From: JBGLNJ01 sp034434835 | Lineage (GTDB): Bacteria; Chloroflexota; Anaerolineae; Fen-1058 | DNA: 64,000 nt | Direction: 5' to 3' | Assembly (NCBI GenBank): GCA_034434835.1 | Contig: DAOTXX010000179.1 | Location: forward strand, 1-64,000 | In this document: one piece after another, positions 1 to 7,590 of the stretch | How positions within the stretch are numbered: position 1 is the first letter of the stretch | Layout of the letters: every line of letters starts with the position of its first letter | Program-made: the position numbers and the translations under genes | The notes under the pieces: model-generated | What the model was told of the DNA's origin: nothing | Seen by the model: the letters and a program-made list of their open reading frames with translations, nothing else | The model's database searches: none

Positions 1-128
1 TTGAGATTCAGGTTCACCGCCTCCAACGGTGCGAAGAAACCCGTGCGGGTCAAACAATAGCCCAGCACGGCCAGCGGCACGAATTGTGTTTCATGACGCT
101 GCGGTAGTACGACCAAGTGAATGCTCAT
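1..128 (-). CDS. putative transposase, N-terminal fragment (cut by window edge)
   Basis: An open frame starts at the ATG at 128 and runs off the left edge, giving about 42 residues (begins MSIHLVVLPQRHETQFVPLA). A good ribosome binding site, TTGGAGG, lies about 8 bases upstream on the minus strand. From memory, the N-terminus resembles a DDE transposase family common in Chloroflexota and Cyanobacteria, whose members open with a similar 'PLAVLGYCLTR.GFF' segment; this is a recollection, not a search. The catalytic region is outside the window, so intactness cannot be judged. A short TIR element with a target duplication lies 350 bases away, which fits local transposition activity but does not show that this enzyme moved it. 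Confidence 0.45.
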   Translation of the reverse strand, partial: MSIHLVVLPQRHETQFVPLAVLGYCLTRTGFFAPLEAVNLNL

Positions 129-231
129 AAGGCCGCCTCCAAGAGAATTTCTCTGCCTTATAGCACAGTTTGGAAACCCGCGATTTTCGGGCGAAAGTTA
201 GGTCTGAAACAAAAACTCGGAGGGAAAAGAT

Positions 232-477
232 ATGGGACACTTGCTCATCTGGATCATCAGCGGGATCGTGGCCGGTTGGCTGGCCGGCATGCTGGTGCGG
301 GGGCGCGGTTTCGGCCTGTTCGGAGACCTGGTGGTCGGATTACTCGGAGGTCTCATCGGCGGCTGGCTCGCCGGCCTCATCGGCATTACGGCCACGAGCT
401 GGCTTGGTGAGATCGTCGTTGCCGCATTCGGAGGTGTCATACTGGTTGTGATTGTCCGGACGTTGCGTCGCGTGTGA
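232..477 (+). CDS. GlsB/YeaQ/YmgE family small membrane protein
   Basis: An 81-residue, almost entirely hydrophobic protein with three predicted membrane segments (about residues 4-21, 28-48 and 56-76) rich in glycine (GLLGGLIGGWLAG). Glycine-rich helices of this length and spacing are typical of the transglycosylase-associated / GlsB-YeaQ-YmgE family, small inner-membrane proteins induced by general or envelope stress in many bacteria; their molecular role is unknown. The start is supported by a strong ribosome binding site (GGAGGG, 8 bases upstream). It stands alone: the upstream transposase fragment is on the other strand and a small mobile element follows it. No signal peptide beyond the first helix and no catalytic motif are visible. 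Confidence 0.85.
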   Translation: MGHLLIWIISGIVAGWLAGMLVRGRGFGLFGDLVVGLLGGLIGGWLAGLIGITATSWLGEIVVAAFGGVILVVIVRTLRRV

Positions 478-479
478 TG

Positions 480-607
480 AATTCAAAAGGGTGTGACCAA
501 AATCAGTTGGTCACCCCGTAGGGGCAGGCCTTGCGCCTGCCCTGATGTGGGCGACCGCAAGGGTCGCCCCTACGCATCAACCAGATTTGGTCACACCCAA
601 TTCAAAA
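480..607. mobile_element. 110-bp TIR element (MITE-like) with 9-bp target duplication
   Basis: Positions 489-598 form a non-coding unit ending in inverted repeats: GGGTGTGACCAAAATC on the left (489-504) and its near-complement, ending GGTCACACCC, on the right (about 581-598). AATTCAAAA occurs immediately outside both ends (480-488 and 599-607), as expected for a target-site duplication. The interior holds two further hairpins (GGGGCAGGCcttgcGCCTGCC near 531-552 and GGGCGACCgcaaGGGTCGCCC near 549-570). It carries no gene, so it would depend on a transposase encoded elsewhere. Confidence 0.7.
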
Positions 608-663
608 AAACTGCCCGACCACAGGCAGGTAGGTCTACATCGCAACTCTCAGGAGGCATAAAA

Positions 664-1527
664 ATGGACATCAACAGTATCCAGACCATCGGCGTCGTCG
701 GCTGTGGGCTGATGGGCGCCGGCATCGTCGAAGTATGTGCTCGCGCTGGATATAACGTCGTCGTGCGCGAGATCAATGATGAGCTTTTGCAAAAGGGCCT
801 GAGCCGCGTCAAGGGTTCGATGGCAAAAGGCGTCGAGAAAGGCAAACTGAGTCAGGCCGATATGGAGGCGGCCCTGGCGCGCATCCACGGCACGTTGAGC
901 CTGGCGGATTTCAAGGGCTGCGATCTGGTCATTGAGGCTGCGATCGAAAACATGCAGCTCAAAAAGACCATCTTTACCGAGCTGGACGCGATTTGTCGCC
1001 CGGAGGTGATCCTGTCCAGTAACACGTCGTCGTTGTGCATCACCGAGATGGCGGCGGCGACTGAACGGCCGGACAAGGTTTTGGGATTGCACTTTTTCAA
1101 CCCGGTGCCGGTCATGCCACTTTTGGAGATTGTCCGCGGGCTGCTGACCAGCGACGAGACGCTCGAGACCGCCCGCGCGCTTGGCGAAAAGCTAGGCAAG
1201 ACCGTCGTCGTCGCCAAGGACCGCCCAGGCTTTATCGCCAACCTGCTCTTTGTGCCTTACGCGCTCGACGCGATCCGTTGGCTGGATGCGGGTCTGGCGA
1301 CTAAAGAGGAAATTGATACGTCCATGCGGCTTGGCTTTAATCACCCGATGGGACCGTTCACGTTAATGGATTTTGTCGGGCTGGACACGCTGCTCTTTAT
1401 CGCCGACGCCATGTACGAAGAGTTCAAAGACCCGCGCTACGCTGCGCCGCCCCTGTTGCGACGGATGGTGCAGGCCGGGCTGTTGGGTCGCAAGAGCGGG
1501 CGGGGGTTTTATACCTATACCAAATGA
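664..1527 (+). CDS. hbd: 3-hydroxybutyryl-CoA dehydrogenase
   Basis: A 287-residue NAD-dependent 3-hydroxyacyl-CoA dehydrogenase, which oxidises 3-hydroxybutyryl-CoA to acetoacetyl-CoA, or the reverse, in beta-oxidation and butanoate metabolism. Residues 8-30 hold the Rossmann dinucleotide motif (GVVGCGLMGAGI). The 'SSNTSSL' segment, the catalytic His in 'GLHFFNPVPVM', 'KDRPGFIAN', and the C-terminal 'NHPMGPFTLMDFVGLD' all match the family, and the length is normal. The ATG at 664 is chosen because AGGAGG lies 8 bases upstream and the preceding in-frame extension runs through the mobile element. The acyl-CoA dehydrogenase follows after 83 bases, suggesting one acyl-CoA degradation operon. Confidence 0.95.
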   Translation: MDINSIQTIGVVGCGLMGAGIVEVCARAGYNVVVREINDELLQKGLSRVKGSMAKGVEKGKLSQADMEAALARIHGTLSLADFKGCDLVIEAAIENMQLKKTIFTELDAICRPEVILSSNTSSLCITEMAAATERPDKVLGLHFFNPVPVMPLLEIVRGLLTSDETLETARALGEKLGKTVVVAKDRPGFIANLLFVPYALDAIRWLDAGLATKEEIDTSMRLGFNHPMGPFTLMDFVGLDTLLFIADAMYEEFKDPRYAAPPLLRRMVQAGLLGRKSGRGFYTYTK

Positions 1528-1610
1528 CCGCAGGGCACAGACCGCTGACCACAAACGGCCTGCTGCGGTCTGTCGTCGGCGGTCCGCGGTCGAATACAAG
1601 GGAGCTACAC

Positions 1611-2771
1611 ATGGATCTCCAATTGACCGAAGAGCACAAAATGATCCGCGAGATGGCGCGCGAGTTTGCCCAAAACGAAATCGCGCCCATCGCCGCGCAC
1701 TATGACGAAACCGGCGAGTTTCCCTACGCGACCATCAAGAAAATGGGCGCGCAGGGCTTTATGGGCGTCGAGGTGCCGGAAGAATATGGCGGCCAGGGCC
1801 TCGATACGATTAGCTACGTGCTGGCGATGATCGAGATCGCCAAAGCGGATGTCTCGCACTCGACGATCATGTCAGTGCACAATTCGCTGTACGCGCACGG
1901 AATTCTCAAGTTCGGCACGGAGGAACAGAAGCAGAGATGGCTGGTGCCCATCGCCACCGGCCAGAAAATCGGCGCGTACAGCCTGACCGAACCCATGTCC
2001 GGCTCGGACGCCGGGACGATGAAATCGCGCGCGGTGCGCAAAGGCGACCATTACGTGATCAACGGCGTCAAGTCGTGGGTCACGTCTGGCCCGGTGGCCG
2101 ATTACATGGTGCTGTTCACCATGACCGATCCGGACAAAAAGCATCGCGGCATCACCGCATTCCTTATTGATGCTCATCAGCCTGGGCTGGTCCGGGGCAA
2201 GAAGGAACCCAAACTGGGCATTCGCGCTTCGGCGACGAGCGAGATTATCTACGAGGACTATAAATGCCCGGTCGAAAATCGCCTGGGCCAGGAAGGCGAA
2301 GGCTTCAAGATCGCGATGACGGTGCTCGACGCCGGTCGCATTGGCATCGCCGCGCAGGCGATCGGTGTGGCGGAAGCCGCGTTTGAGGCCTCGGTCAAAT
2401 ATGCCAACGAGCGCGAAGCGTTCGGCCAAAAGATCGGCCAGTTCCAGGGACTTCAATGGATGCTCGCCGACATGAAGACCCGTATCGAAGCCGCTCGCCT
2501 GCTGACCTTTAGCGCCGCGCTCAAAAAGATGGAGGCCGAGCACAACCCGAACATTCGCTATACGTTGGAAGCTTCGATGGCCAAGCTGTACGCCAGCGAG
2601 ACGGCCATGTGGGTCACGGAAAAGGCCGTGCAGATTCATGGCGGCATGGGCTACAGCAAAGAGCTGCCCGTCGAGCGATATTTCCGCGATGCCAAGATCA
2701 CCGAGATTTATGAAGGAACGAGTGAGATTCAGCGGCTCGTCATCGCGCGCAATGTGTTGGGATTGAGGTGA
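1611..2771 (+). CDS. acyl-CoA dehydrogenase (short-chain/butyryl type)
   Basis: A 386-residue flavoprotein that introduces the alpha-beta double bond into acyl-CoA and passes electrons to ETF. The three-domain layout is complete: an alpha-helical N-terminal domain, a beta domain with 'YSLTEPMSGSDAG' and 'VTSGPVADYMV', and a C-terminal helical domain with 'QIHGGMGYSKELPVERYFRDAKITEIYEGTSE' spread over its end. The Glu in 'IYEGTSE' is at the position of the catalytic base in short-chain enzymes. The ATG at 1611 has a GGAG sequence 7 bases upstream; an earlier in-frame ATG lies in repeat-like spacer DNA. Its neighbour is hbd. Exact chain-length preference cannot be read from sequence; butyryl-CoA is the best guess from context. 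Confidence 0.92.
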   Translation: MDLQLTEEHKMIREMAREFAQNEIAPIAAHYDETGEFPYATIKKMGAQGFMGVEVPEEYGGQGLDTISYVLAMIEIAKADVSHSTIMSVHNSLYAHGILKFGTEEQKQRWLVPIATGQKIGAYSLTEPMSGSDAGTMKSRAVRKGDHYVINGVKSWVTSGPVADYMVLFTMTDPDKKHRGITAFLIDAHQPGLVRGKKEPKLGIRASATSEIIYEDYKCPVENRLGQEGEGFKIAMTVLDAGRIGIAAQAIGVAEAAFEASVKYANEREAFGQKIGQFQGLQWMLADMKTRIEAARLLTFSAALKKMEAEHNPNIRYTLEASMAKLYASETAMWVTEKAVQIHGGMGYSKELPVERYFRDAKITEIYEGTSEIQRLVIARNVLGLR

Positions 2772-2774
2772 TCG

Positions 2775-2872
2775 GTTATCAGTTGACAGTTATCAGTTAT
2801 CCGTGATCAGTGGTCAAGCGATTGGCCTTGGTAACCAAGAACTGATCACTGGTCACTGGTCACTGTTCACTG
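2775..2872. repeat. 7-bp-period tandem repeat tract
   Basis: Two blocks of imperfect heptads lie directly after the acyl-CoA dehydrogenase stop. Positions 2775-2816 read in steps of seven as variants of GTTATCA (six units), and 2842-2872 as variants of CTGGTCA (four units plus a partial one). They do not code for anything evident. The same seven-base period with different unit sequences recurs at other gene borders in this window. Confidence 0.85.
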
Positions 2873-2886
2873 CCTTGAGGCAATCC

Positions 2887-3132
2887 ATGAGCGACCAAAT
2901 CTGCCCGCCGGAGCCGGGGCTGGAACCCGCGCCCATCACACTCGACCACTATATCTATCTGACCCCTGAAAAACTAGAGTTGGTTGACGGCTATCTGATC
3001 GAAGGGCCGAACGACCACATCTGGCGTGAGCGTCTGCTGGCCCTGCTGCTGACCAACGAAGGTTTATTGCGCGCGGTGCAGCTTGCGCCCGAGTCGGCCT
3101 GGCGTGAAGCCTTGAAGCAAGTGTACGGATAG
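2887..3132 (+). CDS. small Uma2-like fragment, unknown function
   Basis: An 81-residue protein. Its segment 'ITLDHYIYLTPEKLELVDGYL' resembles the first strand and helix of Uma2-family (restriction-endonuclease-like fold) proteins, which are normally about 180-200 residues; the catalytic core of that family is missing. It could be an N-terminal remnant of such a gene or an unrelated small protein. The ATG at 2887 follows a weak GAGG, about 7 bases upstream. The upstream 100 bases are heptad repeats and a 13-bp hairpin begins at its stop codon. That setting suggests DNA that has been rearranged. Confidence 0.45.
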   Translation: MSDQICPPEPGLEPAPITLDHYIYLTPEKLELVDGYLIEGPNDHIWRERLLALLLTNEGLLRAVQLAPESAWREALKQVYG

Positions 3133-3162
3133 ACCTGACGGGTTTCTCCAACCTGTCAGGTC
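3132..3162. other. stem-loop between two genes (13-bp stem)
   Basis: The left arm, GACCTGACGGGTT (3132-3144), pairs with the right arm, AACCTGTCAGGTC (3150-3162), with one G-U pair and a five-base loop. It starts on the last base of the upstream stop codon and ends just before the downstream ribosome binding site. No T-run follows, so it is not a classical intrinsic terminator. It may be a palindromic intergenic repeat or a structure affecting initiation of the next gene. Confidence 0.7.
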
Positions 3163-3175
3163 GGTGGGGGGCACG

Positions 3176-3559
3176 GTGTCAATCGCATTTGTGCACGAGC
3201 GCATCGCTACAGCGATGGTGCTGTTCACTGCTGCTTCGACAGTGTACGGGTTTGTTGCATATTTCCGCAAGCAGCCGGTGAGCCCTAGCTATTGGGGCGT
3301 GATCGTCGTCGGCAATTTGTTGGCACTGGCGCAGGGCGCGCTCGGCGCGTGGATGGGTCTCAACGGCGCGGTGCCTGCGCGCGGCTGGATTCACGTGCTC
3401 TATGGCGTCGTGGCGCTGCTGTGGGTTCCGATCATCCAATTTTCCTACAATCAATTCCTCAAGGAAGGTCGTCCCAAATATCAGGAGACATTGGTGTGTG
3501 CCATCGTGTCGCTGTTCGAGTTTGGCATTGCGCTGCGAGCGATGACGACGGGGGGGTGA
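3176..3559 (+). CDS. four-helix integral membrane protein, unknown function
   Basis: About 127 residues with four hydrophobic segments (roughly residues 8-25, 38-60, 68-86 and 100-120), short loops and no catalytic motif. GTG at 3176 is preferred because a G-rich ribosome binding site (GGGGGG) sits about 5 bases before it; an in-frame GTG at 3164 is also possible. It lies between a small Uma2-like gene and a minus-strand peptidase, so context gives no function. The regular pattern of hydrophobic helices and the family-like length argue that it is real. I do not recognise the family. Confidence 0.6.
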   Translation: MSIAFVHERIATAMVLFTAASTVYGFVAYFRKQPVSPSYWGVIVVGNLLALAQGALGAWMGLNGAVPARGWIHVLYGVVALLWVPIIQFSYNQFLKEGRPKYQETLVCAIVSLFEFGIALRAMTTGG

Positions 3560-3579
3560 GAGGGAACGAGGATGGTCAG

Positions 3580-4047
3580 TTACCTTGTGCTCAAGCTGAT
3601 CACGGCACAGCGATAATCCTTCTCCGACCAGGCTAAGGCAAATTCGTCGCGGGGAACGCTCTGCGGGGCCTGCTCAAAGTGTGGATCGTTTACATACACT
3701 GTTTGCTCATCAAGGCCGACGACGACAACAGCGTGGTCAGTTGCTTGAGACCAATAAGATAGTTCGGCGGTGTGGACAGCGACAATGCAGGGCTGTCCAT
3801 GTTCAATGTAGCGAGCGAGTTCGTTGAAGGAAAAAGGGCCGTAGGTGACTTGTAGCCCAAGCACAGTCAGGTTGCGAAGATTGCCTGCGGGCGCGCCGAA
3901 TGCCTGAACTTGAAGCAGCGAGAGCAGGCGCGTGTAAGGAATGGAGATGCCGAGGAAATCCAGCACCATCGCAGCGCAGGCAGCCAGGCAGTCTGCTGCC
4001 CCTTCAGTTTGTTTGCGATGTGGAACGGGCAACCAGTTCACGGGCAC
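3580..4047 (-). CDS. C39-like papain-fold cysteine peptidase domain protein
   Basis: About 155 residues. The pattern fits the peptidase C39-like domain: a Gln ahead of the active-site Cys ('KQTEGAADCLAACAAMV', where the Cys precedes a helix), a later 'TDHAVVVVGLD' with the candidate catalytic His, and 'YVNDPHF' with the third residue. Stand-alone C39-like domains without a transporter are common; some trim peptides, others are of unknown role. There is no signal peptide. The GTG at 4047 is chosen because GGAGA lies about 10 bases upstream; a TTG at 4065 gives six more residues. The 5' end overlaps the upstream gene by 44 bases, implying translational coupling and a functional pairing of the two. 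Confidence 0.7.
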   Translation of the reverse strand: MPVNWLPVPHRKQTEGAADCLAACAAMVLDFLGISIPYTRLLSLLQVQAFGAPAGNLRNLTVLGLQVTYGPFSFNELARYIEHGQPCIVAVHTAELSYWSQATDHAVVVVGLDEQTVYVNDPHFEQAPQSVPRDEFALAWSEKDYRCAVISLSTR

Positions 4048-4363
4048 GTTGCTGGATCTCCGCAATCAAGGCGCGAGTATACAGGATTTCGCCGGTCGTG
4101 ACATCCACATCAATCTCACCGACCGTGCCCAGGTCGCCACGCGGCGGCATCGAAAGAACGATCGGCACCCGCCAGGTCAGTCGCGGGCCGACGATCAAGG
4201 TGGGTTCTGCGCCATGCATATTGACGCTGATTTCGTCCACCACAAAGCCGTTGACTTTTTGGCGAGCGGCAAAGGCTGTGATATTGACCGTGACCGAGAG
4301 CTTGATGTCAATCGCAAGCTGATCGGCTCGCGGTGGAGACATTCCTTCTAGACGAACAGCCAT
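4004..4363 (-). CDS. small conserved-looking protein coupled to a C39-like peptidase
   Basis: A 119-residue soluble protein with a strong ribosome binding site (AAAGGAG, 7 bases before the ATG at 4363). The N-terminal two thirds look beta-rich with alternating hydrophobics; the C-terminal part ('GEILYTRALIAEIQQRARELVAR') is a helix. I do not recognise a named family. Its 3' end overlaps the start of the C39-like peptidase gene, so the pair probably forms a unit, for example a substrate, inhibitor or partner with its peptidase. That is inference from overlap only. A good TATAAT -10 box on the minus strand (4402-4407) lies 40 bases upstream. Confidence 0.6.
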   Translation of the reverse strand: MAVRLEGMSPPRADQLAIDIKLSVTVNITAFAARQKVNGFVVDEISVNMHGAEPTLIVGPRLTWRVPIVLSMPPRGDLGTVGEIDVDVTTGEILYTRALIAEIQQRARELVARSTSQTN

Positions 4364-4380
4364 TATGCGCTCCTTTCCTA

Positions 4381-4409
4381 TTGCGCCTCGACTCGATACC
4401 TATTATACT
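4381..4409 (+). promoter_or_regulatory. sigma70-type promoter for the MDR oxidoreductase; overlapping reverse -10
   Basis: TTGCGC (4381-4386), 17-base spacer, TATACT (4404-4409) on the plus strand, about 38 bases before the GTG start at 4448. On the minus strand the same bases give a perfect TATAAT (4407-4402), but its nearest -35 (TTGAAA) is only 14 bases away. The two divergent -10 boxes overlap, so the two transcripts are likely to compete. Confidence 0.55.
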
Positions 4410-4447
4410 GCAAAAATGTGATTTCAAGAGCACAGGAGCATGTAAAA

Positions 4448-5479
4448 GTGAAGGCCCTCTTTTTCAACCAACACGGCGGCCCCGAAGTGATGCAATACGG
4501 CGACGTGCCCGATCGCACGCCGGGGCCAGGTGAAGCCCTCGTGCAAGTCAAAGCCGTCGCGCTTAATCATCTTGACTTGTGGGTGAGGCGCGGCGGGCCG
4601 GCGTTTGAGAAATTGCCCAAGCCGCATGTGGGCGGCGCGGATGTATCGGGGATCGTCGTCGGGTACGGCGAGGGTGCCGCTGGGCCAGCCGTCGGCACGC
4701 GCGTGGCGATTGACCCGGGCATCTTGACCGGCGAGGATGAGTGGATTCGGCGCGGCGAGGACAGCATCAGCCCGCATTACCACATCCTGGGCGAAGAAGC
4801 CTGGGGCGGCTGCGCGGAATATGTCGTTGTGCCTGCGGTCAACCTGTTGCCGATTCCCGATGATTTTGATTTTCCGCAGGCTGCTGCCCCGTGCCTGGTG
4901 TTCCTCACGGCCTGGCGGATGCTGGTCAAGCGCGCGCAGGTCAAGGCCGGCGAGACCGTCGCTATCGTTGGCGCAGGGGGCGGCGTCAATAGCGCGGCGA
5001 TCCAGATCTGCAAATACTTGGGCGCGACCGTGTACGCGATCACCTCGACGCCAGAAAAGATGCGCAAGGCGCAAGAGTTGGGCGCGGATCACGTCATCAA
5101 CTACAAGGCTGAGGATTGGTCCAGGGCGGTGTTCCTGGCGACGAACAAGCGCGGTGTGGACGTGGTCGTGGATAACGTCGGCGCGCCGACGTGGACGTCG
5201 AGCATTCGCGCGCTGGCGCGGGGCGGACGATTGGTGAACGTCGGCGGCACGGGCGGGCCGGTCGTCGAGATGGACCTGCGGCTGGTGTTTCGCAAGCAGA
5301 TCAGCATTCTTGGCAGTACGATGGGCAGCCATCAGGATTTTCGCGAGGTGATGGGCCTGATCGTGACCGGCAAGCTCAAGCCGGTGCTCGATCGCGTGAT
5401 GCCACTCGCAGAAGGTCGCGCTGCTCACGAGTTGCTAGAGCAAGGCGAGCAATTCGGCAAAATCGTGCTGGTCCCGTGA
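4448..5479 (+). CDS. zinc-free MDR-family quinone oxidoreductase / alcohol dehydrogenase-like
   Basis: A 343-residue NAD(P)H-dependent medium-chain dehydrogenase. The N-terminal GroES-like part includes 'KAVALNHLDLWVRRGGP'; the Rossmann part includes 'AIVGAGGGVNSAAIQICKYLGA'. The structural-zinc cysteine cluster of true alcohol dehydrogenases is not seen, so a quinone reductase or enoyl reductase activity is more likely. GTG at 4448 is selected because GGAG lies 9 bases upstream and it gives the usual family N-terminus (VKALFFNQHG). The stop overlaps the next gene's GTG by two bases (GTGA), so the pair is translationally coupled. Confidence 0.85.
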   Translation: MKALFFNQHGGPEVMQYGDVPDRTPGPGEALVQVKAVALNHLDLWVRRGGPAFEKLPKPHVGGADVSGIVVGYGEGAAGPAVGTRVAIDPGILTGEDEWIRRGEDSISPHYHILGEEAWGGCAEYVVVPAVNLLPIPDDFDFPQAAAPCLVFLTAWRMLVKRAQVKAGETVAIVGAGGGVNSAAIQICKYLGATVYAITSTPEKMRKAQELGADHVINYKAEDWSRAVFLATNKRGVDVVVDNVGAPTWTSSIRALARGGRLVNVGGTGGPVVEMDLRLVFRKQISILGSTMGSHQDFREVMGLIVTGKLKPVLDRVMPLAEGRAAHELLEQGEQFGKIVLVP

Positions 5480-5913
5480 CGACGAATTCTTCCTCCTCAC
5501 CGCCACGGCGCAAGCGCCCCAGGAGCGTAACTTTTTTCGCCCTGGCGGTGTTATATTTGAGCGTAGTGAATCTGGCTCGTGCTGGAATTGCCCTGAATGG
5601 GGCTTTATTTGAGCGAACGCTTCCACTGAGCCTGTCCCTGGACTATTTTGTTGTCGGTGGGCTGGTTTGGGGCATGGTGCTTGGGGCGGGAGCCTGGGGC
5701 GTGTGGCGACTGGAGGCGTGGGGACGCAAGGTGTTGCTCGTCGCCATTGGGGTCTATCAGATGCATGTCTGGATCAACCATTTGCTTTTTGATACGTCCG
5801 TCTATTCACGCCAGGTGTGGCCGTTTCATGCGGGCGTCAGTCTCGCATGGATAGCCATGGTGTGGTTGTTCCTGTTTCTGCCTGGTATTCGGCGACTCTA
5901 TCAGCCAAGGTAA
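5476..5913 (+). CDS. small polytopic membrane protein coupled to the MDR oxidoreductase
   Basis: A 145-residue protein with a positively charged N-terminus (PPRRKRPRS) and four hydrophobic segments (about residues 20-38, 52-78, 85-105 and 115-135). The GTG start sits inside the stop of the preceding gene (GTGA overlap), so it is translated by coupling. No enzymatic motif is visible. An inserted-membrane partner for the oxidoreductase is conceivable, but sequence alone does not show it. Confidence 0.65.
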   Translation: MTTNSSSSPPRRKRPRSVTFFALAVLYLSVVNLARAGIALNGALFERTLPLSLSLDYFVVGGLVWGMVLGAGAWGVWRLEAWGRKVLLVAIGVYQMHVWINHLLFDTSVYSRQVWPFHAGVSLAWIAMVWLFLFLPGIRRLYQPR

Positions 5914-6039
5914 TCACCGACCTCTATCCAAAGCGAACCTGCAATGTCGAGCCAGGCTCTGCAAACTGCCCCCCCGCAGTTTGTTGAGCCTCGTTCCATC
6001 TTCAGACATCACGAACGCGAGAAGGACTGGCACAGAACG

Positions 6040-7590
6040 ATGGGCATTGTTGAGAAGGTTGAACAATTGCGTGAGCTGCACGCTCGGGCCCGGCTCGGCG
6101 GCGGGCCGGAACGGATCGAAGCTCAACACGCCAAGCACAAACTGACGGCGCGCGAGCGGCTCGATCTGTTGTTGGACAAGGGCAGCTTCCGCGAGCTGGA
6201 TTCATTCGTTGAGCATCGCACGGTCGGCTTTGGTATGGAAAGCAAAAAATATCTGGGCGACAGCGTCGTGACCGGGTGGGGTACGATAGAGGGGCGGCTC
6301 GTGTATGTGTACTCGCAGGACTTTACGGTCTTTGGGGGCAGCCTGGGTGAAGTCCATGCAGCCAAAATCTGCAAAGTCATGGATATGGCGATCAAGAACG
6401 GCGCGCCCCTCATCGGCCTGAACGATTCGGGCGGTGCGCGCATCCAGGAAGGAGTCGTCAGCCTGGGCGGCTATGCCGACATTTTCTTGCGCAACACGCT
6501 GGCCTCTGGCGTCATTCCGCAGATTTCGGCTGTTCTGGGACCGTGCGCGGGTGGCGCAGTCTATTCGCCCGCGCTCACGGATTTTATCTTCATGGTCAAG
6601 AATTCGTCGTACATGTTTGTGACCGGGCCGGATGTGATCAAATCGGTGATGCACGAAGAAGTGAGCTTTGAGCAGTTGGGCGGCGCGATGACGCACAATA
6701 CCATCAGCGCCGTCAGCCACGTGGCCGCCGAAAGCGAAACGGACTGCCTGTATCTCATCCGCCGCCTGCTGAGCTTTTTGCCGCAGAACAACCTGGACGA
6801 CCCGCCCGTGATCCGGGGCCGGGACGATCCGCTGCGGATGGATGAGCGACTGGATACGATTGTGCCGGAAAATCCGAACAAGCCCTATGATGTCAAACAG
6901 GTCATCCGCCTGATCGTAGATGACGGCGATTTCTTTGAAATTCACGAGCACTTTGCCCAAAACCTGGTCGTCGGCTTTGCGCGGCTGGGCGGGCGAACCG
7001 TGGGCGTCGTCGCCAATCAGCCGGCGGTGCTGGCGGGCGTCCTGGACATCAATGCTTCGATCAAAGGCGCGCGGTTTGTCCGCTTTTGCGATTGCTTCAA
7101 CATCCCGATCGTCACGTTCGAAGATGTGCCGGGCTTTTTGCCGGGCGTGGCGCAGGAACACGGCGGCATCATCCGTCACGGCGCCAAGCTGTTGTATGCC
7201 TATTGCGAGGCGACTGTGCCCAAGCTCACCGTCATCACGCGCAAAGCGTATGGCGGCGCGTATTGCGTCATGAGCAGCAAGCATATCCGGGGCGACATCA
7301 ATTTCGCCTGGCCTTCGGCGGAAATCGCTGTGATGGGGCCAGAGGGCGCAGTCAACATCATTTTCCGCAAAGAGATCGCCGAGGCGGCCGAGCCGGAAGC
7401 CAGGCGCGCAGAACTCATCAATCTGTACCGCGAGCAATTTGCGAGTCCATACGTGGCGGCGTCGCGCGGCTATCTGGACGATGTGATCGAGCCTCGCGAA
7501 ACCCGACCGCGATTGATCAACGCACTGGAGATGTTGCAGAACAAGCGGGACACCAATCCGCAGAAAAAACATGGTAATATACCATTGTAG
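6040..7590 (+). CDS. acyl-CoA (propionyl/methylmalonyl) carboxylase carboxyltransferase subunit
   Basis: A 516-residue carboxyltransferase of the PccB/MmdA family, which transfers CO2 from carboxybiotin to an acyl-CoA. It shows 'LGGGPERIEAQHAKHKLTARERLDLLLD' in pieces at residues 15-45, the acyl-CoA oxyanion segments 'SGGARIQEGV' and 'GGAYCVMSSKHI', and two crotonase-like halves. ATG at 6040 gives the standard length and N-terminus for the family; an earlier in-frame ATG at 5944 adds 32 atypical residues and lacks a ribosome binding site. Biotin carboxylase and biotin carrier genes follow about 1 kb downstream, so together they would form a complete acyl-CoA carboxylase. Propionyl-CoA is the likelier substrate than acetyl-CoA given the fused-type transferase. 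Confidence 0.92.
   Translation: MGIVEKVEQLRELHARARLGGGPERIEAQHAKHKLTARERLDLLLDKGSFRELDSFVEHRTVGFGMESKKYLGDSVVTGWGTIEGRLVYVYSQDFTVFGGSLGEVHAAKICKVMDMAIKNGAPLIGLNDSGGARIQEGVVSLGGYADIFLRNTLASGVIPQISAVLGPCAGGAVYSPALTDFIFMVKNSSYMFVTGPDVIKSVMHEEVSFEQLGGAMTHNTISAVSHVAAESETDCLYLIRRLLSFLPQNNLDDPPVIRGRDDPLRMDERLDTIVPENPNKPYDVKQVIRLIVDDGDFFEIHEHFAQNLVVGFARLGGRTVGVVANQPAVLAGVLDINASIKGARFVRFCDCFNIPIVTFEDVPGFLPGVAQEHGGIIRHGAKLLYAYCEATVPKLTVITRKAYGGAYCVMSSKHIRGDINFAWPSAEIAVMGPEGAVNIIFRKEIAEAAEPEARRAELINLYREQFASPYVAASRGYLDDVIEPRETRPRLINALEMLQNKRDTNPQKKHGNIPL

Noticed and set aside
493..663. N-terminal extension of the 3-hydroxybutyryl-CoA dehydrogenase
   Set aside because: This in-frame extension reads through the TIR element; the conserved Rossmann start and an AGGAGG site place the start at 664.
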